Positions 24,882 to 32,990 of a DNA stretch of 34,945 nucleotides are shown here, piece by piece. This DNA comes from Candidatus Magnetominusculus xianensis (lineage in GTDB: Bacteria > Nitrospirota > Thermodesulfovibrionia > Thermodesulfovibrionales > Magnetobacteriaceae): assembly GCA_001541255.1 (NCBI GenBank), contig LNQR01000089.1, positions 1-34,945 on the forward strand. Direction: 5' to 3'. How positions within the stretch are numbered: the stretch's first letter is position 1; every line of letters begins with the position of its first letter. The translations under genes were made by a program, and so were the position numbers. The notes under the pieces were generated by a model. It had not been told where the DNA came from and made no database searches. It was given only the letters and a program-made list of their open reading frames with translations.

Positions 24882-24910
24882 CTAGACAAAAAGGATTCTT
24901 CTGTCTAGTT
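24880..24910. terminator. 9-bp hairpin between hicAB and the HEPN gene
   Basis: AACTAGACA (24880-24888) and TGTCTAGTT (24902-24910) form a perfect stem with a 13-base loop. On the plus strand TTTT follows; on the minus strand it lies past the 3' end of hicB. A second small perfect hairpin, TAACGC/GCGTTA, sits at 24962-24980. Either could end the hicAB transcript. The rest of 24911-25070 shows no gene. Confidence 0.4.
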
Positions 24911-25070
24911 TTCATGTGCTATCAAGCAAGGATGGAGTCAAGTCTTGCAATGACATAATGATAACGCTGTACTGGCGTTAATATGACACGCACGTTCAAA
25001 ATAGGATTTCCCGGCGCTGTCTGCCACGTCACCTTAGTGAGCGCTGACCTATTATCCTTATCTTTCATGT

Positions 25071-25295
25071 TCAAGCTGACGCCGCCTGATAGATAATCGG
25101 CTTATATTCTGGCGATGGGATAGGCTTTCCCGCTGCCTGTGCAGCCTCAAGCCATAGTTTTTTGGCCTGTTGAACTTCATGCAATGCCTCAACAGGTGTC
25201 TCGCCAAATGCGGAACATGCCTCAAGGTCGGGAATATCGGCGATGTATCCGTTGTCATCCTCCGAATAGAAAATATTTATATGATAATCACGCAT
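25071..25295 (-). CDS. hicB: HicB-family antitoxin
   Basis: 74 aa. The HicB partial RNase H-like fold is recognisable by INIFYSEDDNGYIADIPDLEACSAFGETPVEALHEVQQA, the standard order of acidic loop, strand and helix. It lacks an obvious C-terminal DNA-binding domain after about residue 50, so it is a short-type HicB, and operator binding is uncertain. Its ATG overlaps the last base of the hicA stop. It should bind and neutralise HicA. The gene order hicA-hicB is the usual one. Confidence 0.85.
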   Translation of the reverse strand: MRDYHINIFYSEDDNGYIADIPDLEACSAFGETPVEALHEVQQAKKLWLEAAQAAGKPIPSPEYKPIIYQAASA

Positions 25296-25546
25296 TACTC
25301 ATCCTCCAGTTTAAGGTTATGTTTTTCAACCAGTTTCAGGAACTGGCGTATTTGATACGGTTTTGCTTGGCCTTTGACATTCTGAAGGTTCACGAGTTCA
25401 GGAATATCAGGACAGACGAATATGTGGTGGCTGCCTTCAGTTCTTGATAGCACAAAACCGAAACCTCTAACAAGATTTACCATATCTGAGAATCTTATAT
25501 TCTTAGAATTACCAATGATTTCTTTAAGCAATTTTCGTCTGTTCAT
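25295..25546 (-). CDS. hicA: HicA-family toxin (mRNA interferase)
   Basis: 83 aa, a dsRBD-like fold. The catalytic region is SRTEGSHHIFVCPD with the characteristic Gly-Ser-His-His, followed by QAKPYQIRQFLKLVEKHNL, typical of the C-terminal helix. HicA cleaves mRNA and tmRNA independently of ribosomes in studied systems. It starts at the ATG immediately after a promoter, with only seven bases between the -10 box and the start codon, so the transcript may be leaderless. It lies next to the HEPN gene in an AT-rich accessory stretch. Confidence 0.85.
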   Translation of the reverse strand: MNRRKLLKEIIGNSKNIRFSDMVNLVRGFGFVLSRTEGSHHIFVCPDIPELVNLQNVKGQAKPYQIRQFLKLVEKHNLKLEDE

Positions 25547-25553
25547 ATCTCAT

Positions 25554-25582
25554 ATCTTACCGGCTGAAGCAGTTATTGTCAA
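25554..25582 (-). promoter_or_regulatory. Promoter of hicAB, likely leaderless transcript
   Basis: On the minus strand, TTGACA (25577-25582), 17-base spacer, TAAGAT (25554-25559). The hicA ATG begins eight bases past the -10 box, where the transcript should start, and there is no ribosome-binding site between them. Confidence 0.5.
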
Positions 25583-25733
25583 GAACAATGATGGTCGCAA
25601 ACTATGGACCGCGACCGTTTGAGGCGGTTAAGATGTTTCTATAACATTATACACATTTGTCTGCAACTTAGTATCAGACATTCTGAGCTTGCAGAAGGAT
25701 GATAAGGTTATACAAGCCCTATCTATTTAACGC

Positions 25734-26633
25734 TCAACAGTACGTCAGCTCTGCCGCACCTATAATTCCGGCATCTCCGCCCAGCTTCGATGGTATTATT
25801 GCCGTTTTTGCGTATAACTCCTTAAATGCTGCCGTTGCGGCTGTCTTTATAGCCTTCTTTACGTATATATCCCATGCCCCTATCAGCCCCCCCATCAGGA
25901 TTATCGCATCCGGGCCGAATATGTTTATGTAGTTTGCTATGCCTATCCCTAAGTAAAACCCAGCGGTCTTGAAGATTTCTATTGCCAGTGGATCGCCTTC
26001 TAACGCGTATTTGTAAATATCTGCTGGCATTATATCGCGGCTGCCGTATTGTGTCATCATCGTATCTCTTTTGAGTTCAATTGCCTCCATAGCAACAGTG
26101 GACATTGCCCTTGCAGAGGCATACGCCTCAAGACATCCCTTGCCTCCGCAGCCGCAGAGCCTGCCCCCCGGCTCAACTATCACATGCCCCAACTCCCCCG
26201 CTATGTTCAGTAATCTCCGGTTATAAACGACCCCGCCGCCAATGCCCGTGCCCAGCGTTAACATCACAAACGTATTCATATCCTTCCCCGCCCCTGAGAT
26301 GCTCTCGCCAAGTGCGGCCACAGAGGCGTCATTGCCCAAGTACACCGGCGTGTTAAACCTGCTTTGCAGCATACCGACAAAGTCTATTTCTTTTAATATG
26401 GGCAGATTCGGGGAAGATAATATCTTTTTTCCATCTGTAAGACCAGCAACGGCCAGCCCTATCCCGTTAATCTTGTCCGAAAACAACCGCTCTATCGCCC
26501 CTATCAGGCTCTCTATGACGTTGCCGGTAGATGATACCGTTATCCTGTCAACTATTTCCCCCTCTCTTGAGACAACGGCCACGCGAAGGTTCGTTCCGCC
26601 CAAATCCACTCCTATCGAAAATGGCTTACTCAA
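25734..26633 (-). CDS. ROK-family sugar kinase, probable glucokinase
   Basis: 299 aa. Seen: the phosphate-binding GVDLGGTNLRVAV at the N-terminus, GNDASVAALGE with the catalytic Asp, LGTGIGGGVV, GHVIVEPGGRLCGCGGKGCLEAYAS (the ROK zinc-binding CxCGxxGCxE signature), and ILMGGLIG. The lack of an N-terminal helix-turn-helix makes it a kinase rather than a ROK repressor. It starts with TTG at 26633, with AAGGAGG seven bases upstream. Glucose phosphorylation would link it to glycogen use, consistent with the alpha-glucan phosphorylase further along. The sugar specificity is not shown by the sequence. Divergent from the Rrf2 regulator. Confidence 0.88.
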   Translation of the reverse strand: MSKPFSIGVDLGGTNLRVAVVSREGEIVDRITVSSTGNVIESLIGAIERLFSDKINGIGLAVAGLTDGKKILSSPNLPILKEIDFVGMLQSRFNTPVYLGNDASVAALGESISGAGKDMNTFVMLTLGTGIGGGVVYNRRLLNIAGELGHVIVEPGGRLCGCGGKGCLEAYASARAMSTVAMEAIELKRDTMMTQYGSRDIMPADIYKYALEGDPLAIEIFKTAGFYLGIGIANYINIFGPDAIILMGGLIGAWDIYVKKAIKTAATAAFKELYAKTAIIPSKLGGDAGIIGAAELTYC

Positions 26634-26724
26634 AGTATAGCCTCCTTACTTATAATATCTACACCGGACTAATATACAATATTTATTAAACTATATACAC
26701 GTCAAAAAACACTGCAAATAATAC

Positions 26725-26753
26725 TTGACAATATTAGTACACTATTATAAAAT
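26725..26753 (+). promoter_or_regulatory. Promoter of the Fe-S operon, likely leaderless and self-regulated
   Basis: TTGACA (26725-26730), 17-base spacer, TAAAAT (26748-26753). The Rrf2 ATG lies seven bases past the -10 box, with no ribosome-binding site, so the transcript probably starts at or next to the ATG. A partial dyad (TACT...AGTA, 26722-26739) overlaps the -35 and spacer and could be an Rrf2 site. Confidence 0.5.
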
Positions 26754-26759
26754 AGAATC

Positions 26760-27227
26760 ATGTTGAGACTATCGACCAGATGTCAGTACGGTGTAAGGGC
26801 CATGTATGAGATAGCCCGCGGCTACCCGGAAACTCCGGTGACGATAAAGGTTATATCAGAAAAACAGGACGTATCTGTAGCGTTTTTAGAGCAGATACTG
26901 GGAAAACTCAGAAAGGCCGGCCTGATACGAAGCGTAAAAGGCCCGGGCGGAGGCTATATGCTTAAGGCAGCGCCGGAGGAAATCTCTATCGAGGAGATAC
27001 TAATGGTACTCGAAGGCCCGATTTCTATTACCGCGTGTGTAACGCAGGAAGAAAACACAGGGGGGTGCGTTAAGGCTGACCACTGCGTAATCCAACACCT
27101 GTGGAAGGCGCTGGGAAGACAAATAGAGGATTTCCTGACTACGATAACCCTTCAGGACCTTCTCGAAGGCAGGCATTTCAACCCGGTTTTGCAGCATGGG
27201 GTTGTTGAGGAGGCGGTGTGCCGCTGA
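26760..27227 (+). CDS. Rrf2-family transcriptional regulator (IscR-like)
   Basis: 155 aa. The winged-helix N-terminus LRLSTRCQYGVRAMYEIARGYPETPVTIKVISEKQDVSVAFLEQILGKLRKAGLIRSVKGPGGGY is characteristic of Rrf2. Three cysteines in the ligand region (C93, C103, C109, before the QHLWKALGRQIEDFL helix) could hold an Fe-S cluster, with spacing slightly different from IscR of E. coli (C92, C98, C104). It heads an operon with tusA-like, iscS-like and iscU genes and presumably senses cluster status. The gene has no ribosome-binding site and starts at the promoter, suggesting leaderless translation. Confidence 0.9.
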   Translation: MLRLSTRCQYGVRAMYEIARGYPETPVTIKVISEKQDVSVAFLEQILGKLRKAGLIRSVKGPGGGYMLKAAPEEISIEEILMVLEGPISITACVTQEENTGGCVKADHCVIQHLWKALGRQIEDFLTTITLQDLLEGRHFNPVLQHGVVEEAVCR

Positions 27228-27487
27228 AATTCGTCGAAAACGTGAAGGCGGATGTTACAAGCGATATAGTATATATGATGTGCCCTATGCACTTGTTGAA
27301 ACTTGAGGAGCACATGAAAGAACTCGAAGATGGTCAGGTGCTTGAGCTGCTCACCGATTATGACGGCGCGCTTGAGGACATTCCGGCATGGTGTACAAAG
27401 ACTGGAAATGACTTTCTTGGGATAGATGAAGAGGATGATTACTATAAAATATACATCAGAAAAGGGGGAACACACAATGAGCGTTAA
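27218..27487 (+). CDS. TusA-family sulfur carrier protein
   Basis: 89 aa. The active Cys22-Pro23 appears in DIVYMMCPMHLLKLEEHM, the TusA fold position for the sulfur-carrying cysteine (usual CPxP; here CPMH, so the second proline is absent). The C-terminal AWCTKTGNDFLGIDEEDDYYKIYIRK matches the rest of the fold. GTG start with GGAGG just before it, overlapping rrf2 by ten bases, and its end overlaps iscS-like by eleven. It is probably a persulfide acceptor or delivery protein for the adjacent IscS-like/IscU pair. Confidence 0.75.
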   Translation: MPLKFVENVKADVTSDIVYMMCPMHLLKLEEHMKELEDGQVLELLTDYDGALEDIPAWCTKTGNDFLGIDEEDDYYKIYIRKGGTHNER

Positions 27488-28682
27488 ATACTTTGACCAC
27501 ATAGCGTCAAATCCGATGTTACCGGAGGTGTTTGACGCTATGGTGCCGTATTTCAAAGAGCAGTACGGCAATCCGATGAGCATGTATGACCTGGGAATGA
27601 ACGCAAAGCAGGCGATAGACACGGCCAGAGAGCAGGTTGCAAAGCTGATAAACGCTAAACCCTCGGAGATAATATTTACCTCGTCCGGGGCAGAGAGCAA
27701 TAACTTTGCAATCAAGGGGATGGCCCTTGCGCGGCAAGGCGACGGCAAGCATCTGATTATATCAAAGGCGGAGCATCATTCTGTGATGAACACCGCCCGT
27801 TCACTCGAAAAACAGGGTTTTGTTGTTACATATGTGCCAGTTGATAACAACGGGATGGTAGACCCTGATGCGGTAAAAAAGTCAATAACGAAAGAGACCA
27901 CGGTGATTTCAATAATTCACGCAAGCTCTGAGGTTGGCACCATTGAGCCGATTAAAGAGATAGCCGCCATCGCAAAGGAACACAAGATAGGTTTTCACAC
28001 GGACGCGGTGGCCACGGTGGGAAATATCCCCGTAGATGTAAAGGACTTGGGGGTAGATGCGTTGAGTCTGTCAGCACACCAGTTTTATGGCCCGAAGGGA
28101 GCGGCGGCAATGTATCTAAAGACGGGGCAGCGCATCCTGCCGCTCATATACGGCGGCATACAGGAAGGAGGCAGACGCGCTGGGACAGAAAACGTACCGG
28201 CAATTGTCGGCATGGGAAAGGCTGCTGAATTGGCAGCGGAAGACCTTCCCGCTCGTATGGCCCATGTACGGCAGTTAAGGGACAGGCTGACTGAGGGGAT
28301 ATTAAAGATAGAAAAGGTACATCCAACGGGGCATCCTCAGCAGAGGCTTCCGGGGCTGGCCAGCTTTGTCGTGGAGTATATAGAGGGCGAGGGGATGCTG
28401 TTGTTGCTGCTTGCCAAGGGGATATATGCGGCCAGTGGTTCGGCGTGTACGTCGAAGGCGCTTAAGGCGTCGCCGGTGCTGGTGTCAATGGGAGTGCCTA
28501 CCTCAATGGCGCACGGCTCTATAGTGTTCAGTCTTGGGATAGGGAATACGACAGAGGCAGTTGACTGCTGCGTAGAGGAGTTTCCACAGATAGTGAAGCG
28601 GCTAAGAGACATGTCGCCGTTTGCCAAAGAGGGCTGGGGAGCTCTTGGGGCTGAAGAGGGCGGCAGCAAGGAGGGTGCATAA
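27477..28682 (+). CDS. IscS/NifS-like protein lacking the PLP-binding lysine
   Basis: 401 aa class V aminotransferase fold. Conserved segments: the GNPMSMYDLG start, FTSSGAESNNFAIKG, KAEHHSV (the PLP-stacking His) and the persulfide Cys loop GSACTSKAL. But the SAHK(x)xGPKG block reads SAHQFYGPKG, with Gln202 (codon 28080-28082) replacing the lysine that forms the PLP Schiff base, and the DATQ block reads DAVA (D176 to A179). A. fulgidus IscS is known to lack this lysine (Asp there), and from memory it also lacks the Gln. A scaffold or persulfide-transfer role with IscU, without classical desulfurase activity, is inferred. ATG 27477 fits the family; 27426 would add 17 unlike residues. Ends one base before iscU. 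Confidence 0.85.
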   Translation: MSVKYFDHIASNPMLPEVFDAMVPYFKEQYGNPMSMYDLGMNAKQAIDTAREQVAKLINAKPSEIIFTSSGAESNNFAIKGMALARQGDGKHLIISKAEHHSVMNTARSLEKQGFVVTYVPVDNNGMVDPDAVKKSITKETTVISIIHASSEVGTIEPIKEIAAIAKEHKIGFHTDAVATVGNIPVDVKDLGVDALSLSAHQFYGPKGAAAMYLKTGQRILPLIYGGIQEGGRRAGTENVPAIVGMGKAAELAAEDLPARMAHVRQLRDRLTEGILKIEKVHPTGHPQQRLPGLASFVVEYIEGEGMLLLLLAKGIYAASGSACTSKALKASPVLVSMGVPTSMAHGSIVFSLGIGNTTEAVDCCVEEFPQIVKRLRDMSPFAKEGWGALGAEEGGSKEGA

Positions 28683-29051
28683 ATGTATAGCGCAAAACTA
28701 ATGGACCATTTCACAAATCCAAGAAACGTAGGGGAAATACCAGATGCAGACGGCGTAGGCATGGAAGGCAATCCGACATGCGGCGACGCTATGAAGTTGT
28801 TTATCAAGGTAGAAAACGATGTGATAACAGAGGCGAAGTTTCAGACCTTTGGCTGCGGGGCTGCTATAGCGGTATCAAGCATGATAACGGAGATGGCAAA
28901 AGGCAAGACGCTGACAGAGGCCCTTGCGATAACAAAGGAATCAGTGGCGGACGCATTAGACGGGATGCCGCCGCAGAAGATGCACTGCTCAAACCTTGGG
29001 GCAGACGCCCTGAGAAAGGCCATAGAGGACTACAGGTCAAAACAAGCATAA
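28683..29051 (+). CDS. iscU: Fe-S cluster scaffold IscU/NifU-N family
   Basis: 122 aa. The three scaffold cysteines are present: Cys33 in PTCGD with Asp35, Cys58 in TFGCGAAIA, and Cys102 in MHCSNL with the preceding His101. The length fits IscU. It immediately follows the IscS-like gene (start at the next base after its stop), so it is probably made with it and assembles the cluster on the IscS-like/IscU complex. The partner lacks the PLP lysine, so sulfur must reach it by another route, perhaps the TusA-like protein. There is no HscA/HscB, ferredoxin or IscA in the window. Confidence 0.92.
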   Translation: MYSAKLMDHFTNPRNVGEIPDADGVGMEGNPTCGDAMKLFIKVENDVITEAKFQTFGCGAAIAVSSMITEMAKGKTLTEALAITKESVADALDGMPPQKMHCSNLGADALRKAIEDYRSKQA

Positions 29052-29059
29052 GCCGAGCT

Positions 29060-29102
29060 CCCCACCCCCAGGTAAAACCGCAAAAAAAAAGGAGGGGTGG
29101 GG
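29060..29102 (+). terminator. GC-rich hairpin after iscU
   Basis: Perfect stem CCCCACCCC (29060-29068) with GGGGTGGGG (29094-29102) around a loop containing a run of nine A. No T-run follows on the plus strand. The stretch after it to 29312 is AT-rich and without genes. Confidence 0.5.
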
Positions 29103-29312
29103 AAGTGTCCTGCATAGCAAACGCACAGCGAATTTCTTTTTTCTGTCATTTCCAGCAGCAGACAGCGTCATAACACCTTGTCAAAATCGTTCTGTTACTA
29201 TAATATCCCACTCAATCTATAGCATCATCATGCTATTACTAATGATTATATTAGCTAACCTATTGAAAACACTGTAATTTATAAGCGCATTGAAATGATG
29301 TCAATCATATTA

Positions 29313-29334
29313 GATGTTACCTATATGTAACATC
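29313..29334. promoter_or_regulatory. Palindrome upstream of the TPR-metallohydrolase gene
   Basis: GATGTTAC (29313-29320), six-base centre, GTAACATC (29327-29334): perfect 8-bp arms. It lies about 43 bases before the -35 box, a place suited to an activator or upstream operator. Confidence 0.45.
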
Positions 29335-29341
29335 GCTAAAC

Positions 29342-29374
29342 AATAAAAATAAATCGCCAAATAATAAAAATAAA
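29342..29374. repeat. Pair of 12-bp direct repeats before a promoter
   Basis: AATAAAAATAAA occurs at 29342-29353 and 29363-29374, exactly 21 bases apart (two helical turns), directly before the -35 box at 29377. This could be a tandem factor site or an UP-element-like AT-rich stretch. Confidence 0.35.
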
Positions 29375-29376
29375 CA

Positions 29377-29404
29377 TTGACAATTAATATATATATATTA
29401 TGAT
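29377..29404 (+). promoter_or_regulatory. Sigma-70-type promoter of the TPR-metallohydrolase gene
   Basis: TTGACA (29377-29382), 16-base spacer, TATGAT (29399-29404). It lies about 60 bases before the ATG at 29465, which has a GGAGG site four bases upstream. Confidence 0.55.
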
Positions 29405-29464
29405 GCCGTATGTTGTTAGAGACTTAATAATATGAAATATAAGCAAGTCATTAATGGAGGCTAA

Positions 29465-31180
29465 ATGGAACTTGAAGAAAAAATAGAAGAACTTCGCCGG
29501 TTAAGTTATCAAATTGATGACCTCTATGGGATAGGAAAGGACAGTGAAGGTGAGGCATTATTAAAAGAAGCATTGGAGAAATCAAAGGATGTCGAGGCGT
29601 ACCGTTTATTTTTTGAAGGAGAAATCGCTGGATACAAAGAGAAAGACCGTAAATTACAAGAAGAATCTTTCAGAAAGGCAATCGAAACAAGGCGGGATGA
29701 TTTTTTTCTTATCAAAAACCTGGGGGTATGTTTAGCGATTCAGGGGAACCAAGAAGAGGCTATTAGTTTTTTTAATGAGGCCCTGAAGATAAAACCCGAT
29801 GATTACAATGCCTTGAGGGAAAAGGGGGTATTATTATCAAATCAGGGCAAGGTTGATGAGGCCTTCGAATTAATTAAGGAAGCTTATAAAAAAGCGCCAG
29901 CTGGTGATTATTATACGACTAAAAGATTACGATATATATGTGATGAACTGAAGTATGATTTTGATAGAGTTGTCAAAACTATTGAAGAAAGCGAGGGGGT
30001 AAAGGCTGAAAAAATTGAAGGGAGTGAATTGGAGTTACTTATTGAAAAGGTAAGGGAAGATTTTAAACCTATAATAGTTGATTTCGAAACACTAATGAAT
30101 GAATTCAATGCAAATAATAATAAATTTATTTATTCTGAATCATGTATTATACAGGATTTTCCAATGCTGTTAACATTAAGAAAGTGGAACTCCTATACCC
30201 CTATTATCCCTGCAGGCGATGAAGAGAGAAGTATAGGCGGTGGTTATTTTATTTACTATAAAGGAAAAGGGACAGTTATTGACCCAGGATATAACTTTAT
30301 TGAGAATTTTTACAAAGCAGGCGGAAGAGTAACTGACATTGACAATGTCATTCTTACCCACGCTCATAATGACCACACAATTGACTTTGAATCAATAATG
30401 ACATTGATATATCAGTATAATAATAAAAATCACCTGAAACATAAATCTATAGATTTATACATGAACACCGGAAGTTTTATGAAGTTTTCTGGAGTTCTGA
30501 ATTTGAGAGACTGCGATTACATAAATGATGTGTTTCCAATAACAGCGGGCAATACATATGACGTCGATGGGATTACTATGACAGCGATACCAACATATCA
30601 CGACGAGGTGATAACAAAGAAATACGGCGTAGGGTTGCACCTCAAATTTGATACTAAAAATGGCCTGAAAAACATTATTTTCACATCAGATACGGGGCTT
30701 TTCCCCAAAATTGGTAAAGACCGTGTTGATGCAAGCAAGGATGAAATACATGTATCTTATCAGAAAGCAATCGATGGAAAGGATATAAATCTTTTAGTTG
30801 CCCATATCGGTTCAATAAGGTCTGAAGAGATGACAAAATCATATAAGGATATAAAAGAGAAAGGAGAGGTTTTCTATCCAAACCATCTTGGGCTTCTTGG
30901 CACTGCAAGGCTTATAACAGCCATAAAACCAAAGCTTGCATTAGTTTCTGAGTTTGGGGAAGAATTACGCAAGTTCAGAGGTGAATTGATGGTTATGTTA
31001 GGAAAGGTCGTAAAGAAATATTTTAAAGACAAAGAGGTAACGAAGGTTTTACCGGCTGACTTACCTTTTATTTATAATATAGAGAACGAGGAAATCGATT
31101 GTATCGTACATGATAAAATGGAAGATTATAAAAAATATCTGCTGAATTGTTTGACAATGTATTCTATTATTCCTGCCTGA
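29465..31180 (+). CDS. TPR plus metallo-beta-lactamase-fold hydrolase
   Basis: 571 aa. The N-terminal 150 residues form TPR repeats (NLGVCLAIQGNQEEAISFFNEALKIKPDDYNALREKGVLLSNQGKVDEAFELI). Then a metallo-beta-lactamase domain runs from about 250 with a full metal site: HAHNDH (H299, H301, D303, H304), His379 (TYHDE), Asp409 (SDTG) and His474 (NHLG). The domain order (protein-binding repeats, then MBL hydrolase) is unusual; the substrate could be a nucleic acid or nucleotide, but nothing shows which. The gene is AT-rich. It has its own promoter and a strong GGAGG. It is followed by a transposon graveyard, so it may be acquired. Confidence 0.75.
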   Translation: MELEEKIEELRRLSYQIDDLYGIGKDSEGEALLKEALEKSKDVEAYRLFFEGEIAGYKEKDRKLQEESFRKAIETRRDDFFLIKNLGVCLAIQGNQEEAISFFNEALKIKPDDYNALREKGVLLSNQGKVDEAFELIKEAYKKAPAGDYYTTKRLRYICDELKYDFDRVVKTIEESEGVKAEKIEGSELELLIEKVREDFKPIIVDFETLMNEFNANNNKFIYSESCIIQDFPMLLTLRKWNSYTPIIPAGDEERSIGGGYFIYYKGKGTVIDPGYNFIENFYKAGGRVTDIDNVILTHAHNDHTIDFESIMTLIYQYNNKNHLKHKSIDLYMNTGSFMKFSGVLNLRDCDYINDVFPITAGNTYDVDGITMTAIPTYHDEVITKKYGVGLHLKFDTKNGLKNIIFTSDTGLFPKIGKDRVDASKDEIHVSYQKAIDGKDINLLVAHIGSIRSEEMTKSYKDIKEKGEVFYPNHLGLLGTARLITAIKPKLALVSEFGEELRKFRGELMVMLGKVVKKYFKDKEVTKVLPADLPFIYNIENEEIDCIVHDKMEDYKKYLLNCLTMYSIIPA

Positions 31181-31291
31181 GACCTAAAGAAGATCGTGAT
31201 GATGTAGAGATAGAAATACCGAAATATAAAGGTTATCTTAAGAAAGGTAAATTGCCGTATTTAAAAAAATCTGGGACATCTTAAGATATTT

Positions 31292-31464
31292 TTAAATGGA
31301 ATATCGCGAGTTCGCTTCATTATCCTTAATCGCCTGCTCGAACGGTATTGCTTCATCCCCTGAAGACTTTGCCACGTCATATGTCCGGATACATTTTAAT
31401 TCCTCCAACTCCTCAAGTATTATCTCGTAGTTTTCAACGAATGTTCCTGACGAAAAGCTGTTAA
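31292..31464 (-). pseudogene. C-terminal remnant of a Phd/RelB-like antitoxin gene
   Basis: On the minus strand, ending at 31292, the frame reads FVENYEIILEELEELKCI followed by RTYDVAKSSGDEAIPFEQAI, which looks like the C-terminal part of a type II antitoxin (the 'YD.AKSS.DE.IPFEQA' block). There is no start codon or N-terminal DNA-binding domain; upstream the frame runs into junk at about 31465 and shares a 22-base segment with 34783-34804. No toxin gene is beside it. Family assignment is from memory of such endings, and it could be another short antitoxin type. Confidence 0.45.
31441..31462. repeat. 22-bp direct repeat, first copy (second at 34783-34804)
   Basis: A 22-base sequence beginning ATGTTCCTGACG and ending AAGCTGTT is identical at 31441-31462 and 34783-34804, on either side of the IS relics and glgP, about 3.34 kb apart. 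After the second copy, the bases AAATCATATTCGT (34806-34818) also match the IstB remnant at 32321-32333, so the junction looks like shuffled transposon debris. Confidence 0.6.
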
Positions 31465-31554
31465 AAACCCTATGTGAAGAGGAGTTAGAGCAAAACGCAA
31501 CTATAAGTAGCCACTAATTTACACGTAAAGGGATTTTGCACACTCTAAGGGGAT

Positions 31555-32175
<621 letters not shown>

Positions 32176-32181
32176 GACTAT

Positions 32182-32510
32182 TCAGCATGTTAGATTTATT
32201 TGCCTATTGACAACACGGTTGCTTTTTCCTGAGCTTGAGTGCTCATCTTCCCCGCACCCAACAAACTCAAGGTAGAACAACTCCATCACCATACGCTTAT
32301 CTAAGCTCTCGTGAAAATTAAAATCATATTCGTCTATTGTCTTCTCAAACGGCAATCCAGCTATCTTCAGAGAAGTCCTTACCCTACGCTCGCATTAACC
32401 TCCTCTTCAAGCAGTCGATCAAGGAAAGTCAGACATGACTCATTATTCCTTCTTGACTCGTCTAAAATCATTAGATTATCCGTAATACGCTCCATTATAA
32501 GCTCAGACAT
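32182..32510 (-). pseudogene. Decayed IS21-family helper ATPase (IstB N-terminal part)
   Basis: On the minus strand from the ATG at 32510: MSELIMERITDNLMILDESR then TFLDRLLEEEVNASVG-stop. After a frame change it continues as RVRTSLKIAGLPFEKTIDEY and FNFHESLDKRMVMELFYLEF, which is the conserved N-terminal region of IstB. It ends at 32182 before the Walker A region, so no ATPase domain remains, and a segment in the N-terminal part is deleted. The 32520-32760 region on the same strand is also partly open (for example KTWAVIRSS near 32580) and may be a further remnant, but it is not assignable. Confidence 0.65.
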
Positions 32511-32990
32511 AGACAGCTCCTGCCACAGCAGGCATAGACCGACAATGGTCGTTTCTGAACTTCGTATTACAGCCCATGTTTTAAAATACCTATCGTCGCT
32601 TTGCCCTTACCATACGGAACTCTGTACTTTCTCTTCATTTGATCCATGTCTTTCCTAAGGGCTTCACAAATCCAGGGATATGACATCATCTGTCCCTTAC
32701 CTTATGGAATAAGATAAGTCACTAAAAGTTCTTCATTATGGAAGATGCGAATCATTCCGTTTAACCTTCAAAATCACCTTCTTGCCAACTATTTATGCTG
32801 GGTTCATCATCCCTCGTCCCATTCCGTCACCCGCTACCCCCTAATGCCCGACTCATAAAATAACTTTGACGTTGCCCTGGGCTGTGCATGACAGATACTT
32901 GTTATTTGTTAAGCAATTTTAGTATGATTTCAGATTGCTATATAGTGCTAAATACTGATTACTATAATAAAATACTTCTGAGGAGGAGCA
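32511..32990. other. Degenerate intergenic region before glgP
   Basis: 480 bases with no intact gene. The left part contains frames broken by stops on the minus strand, adjoining the IS21 remnant. The right part (about 32880-32990) is AT-rich, with a TATAAT at 32962-32967, and should hold the glgP promoter, but no good -35 box is at the right distance. Confidence 0.5.

Noticed and set aside
27426..27476. Upstream in-frame start for the IscS-like protein
   Set aside because: It falls inside the TusA-like gene and adds residues unlike the family; ATG 27477 has GGGGGA upstream and the normal start YFDHIASNP.
29340..29405. AT-rich direct repeats as a possible replication origin
   Set aside because: Only two repeat copies, no DnaA-box-like TTATCCACA sites and no replication initiator nearby; a promoter explains the stretch better.
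32311..32658. Plus-strand open frame of 115 codons between the IS relics and glgP
   Set aside because: It is antisense to the IstB remnant, which is recognisable on the minus strand; Ser-rich and with no ribosome-binding site.
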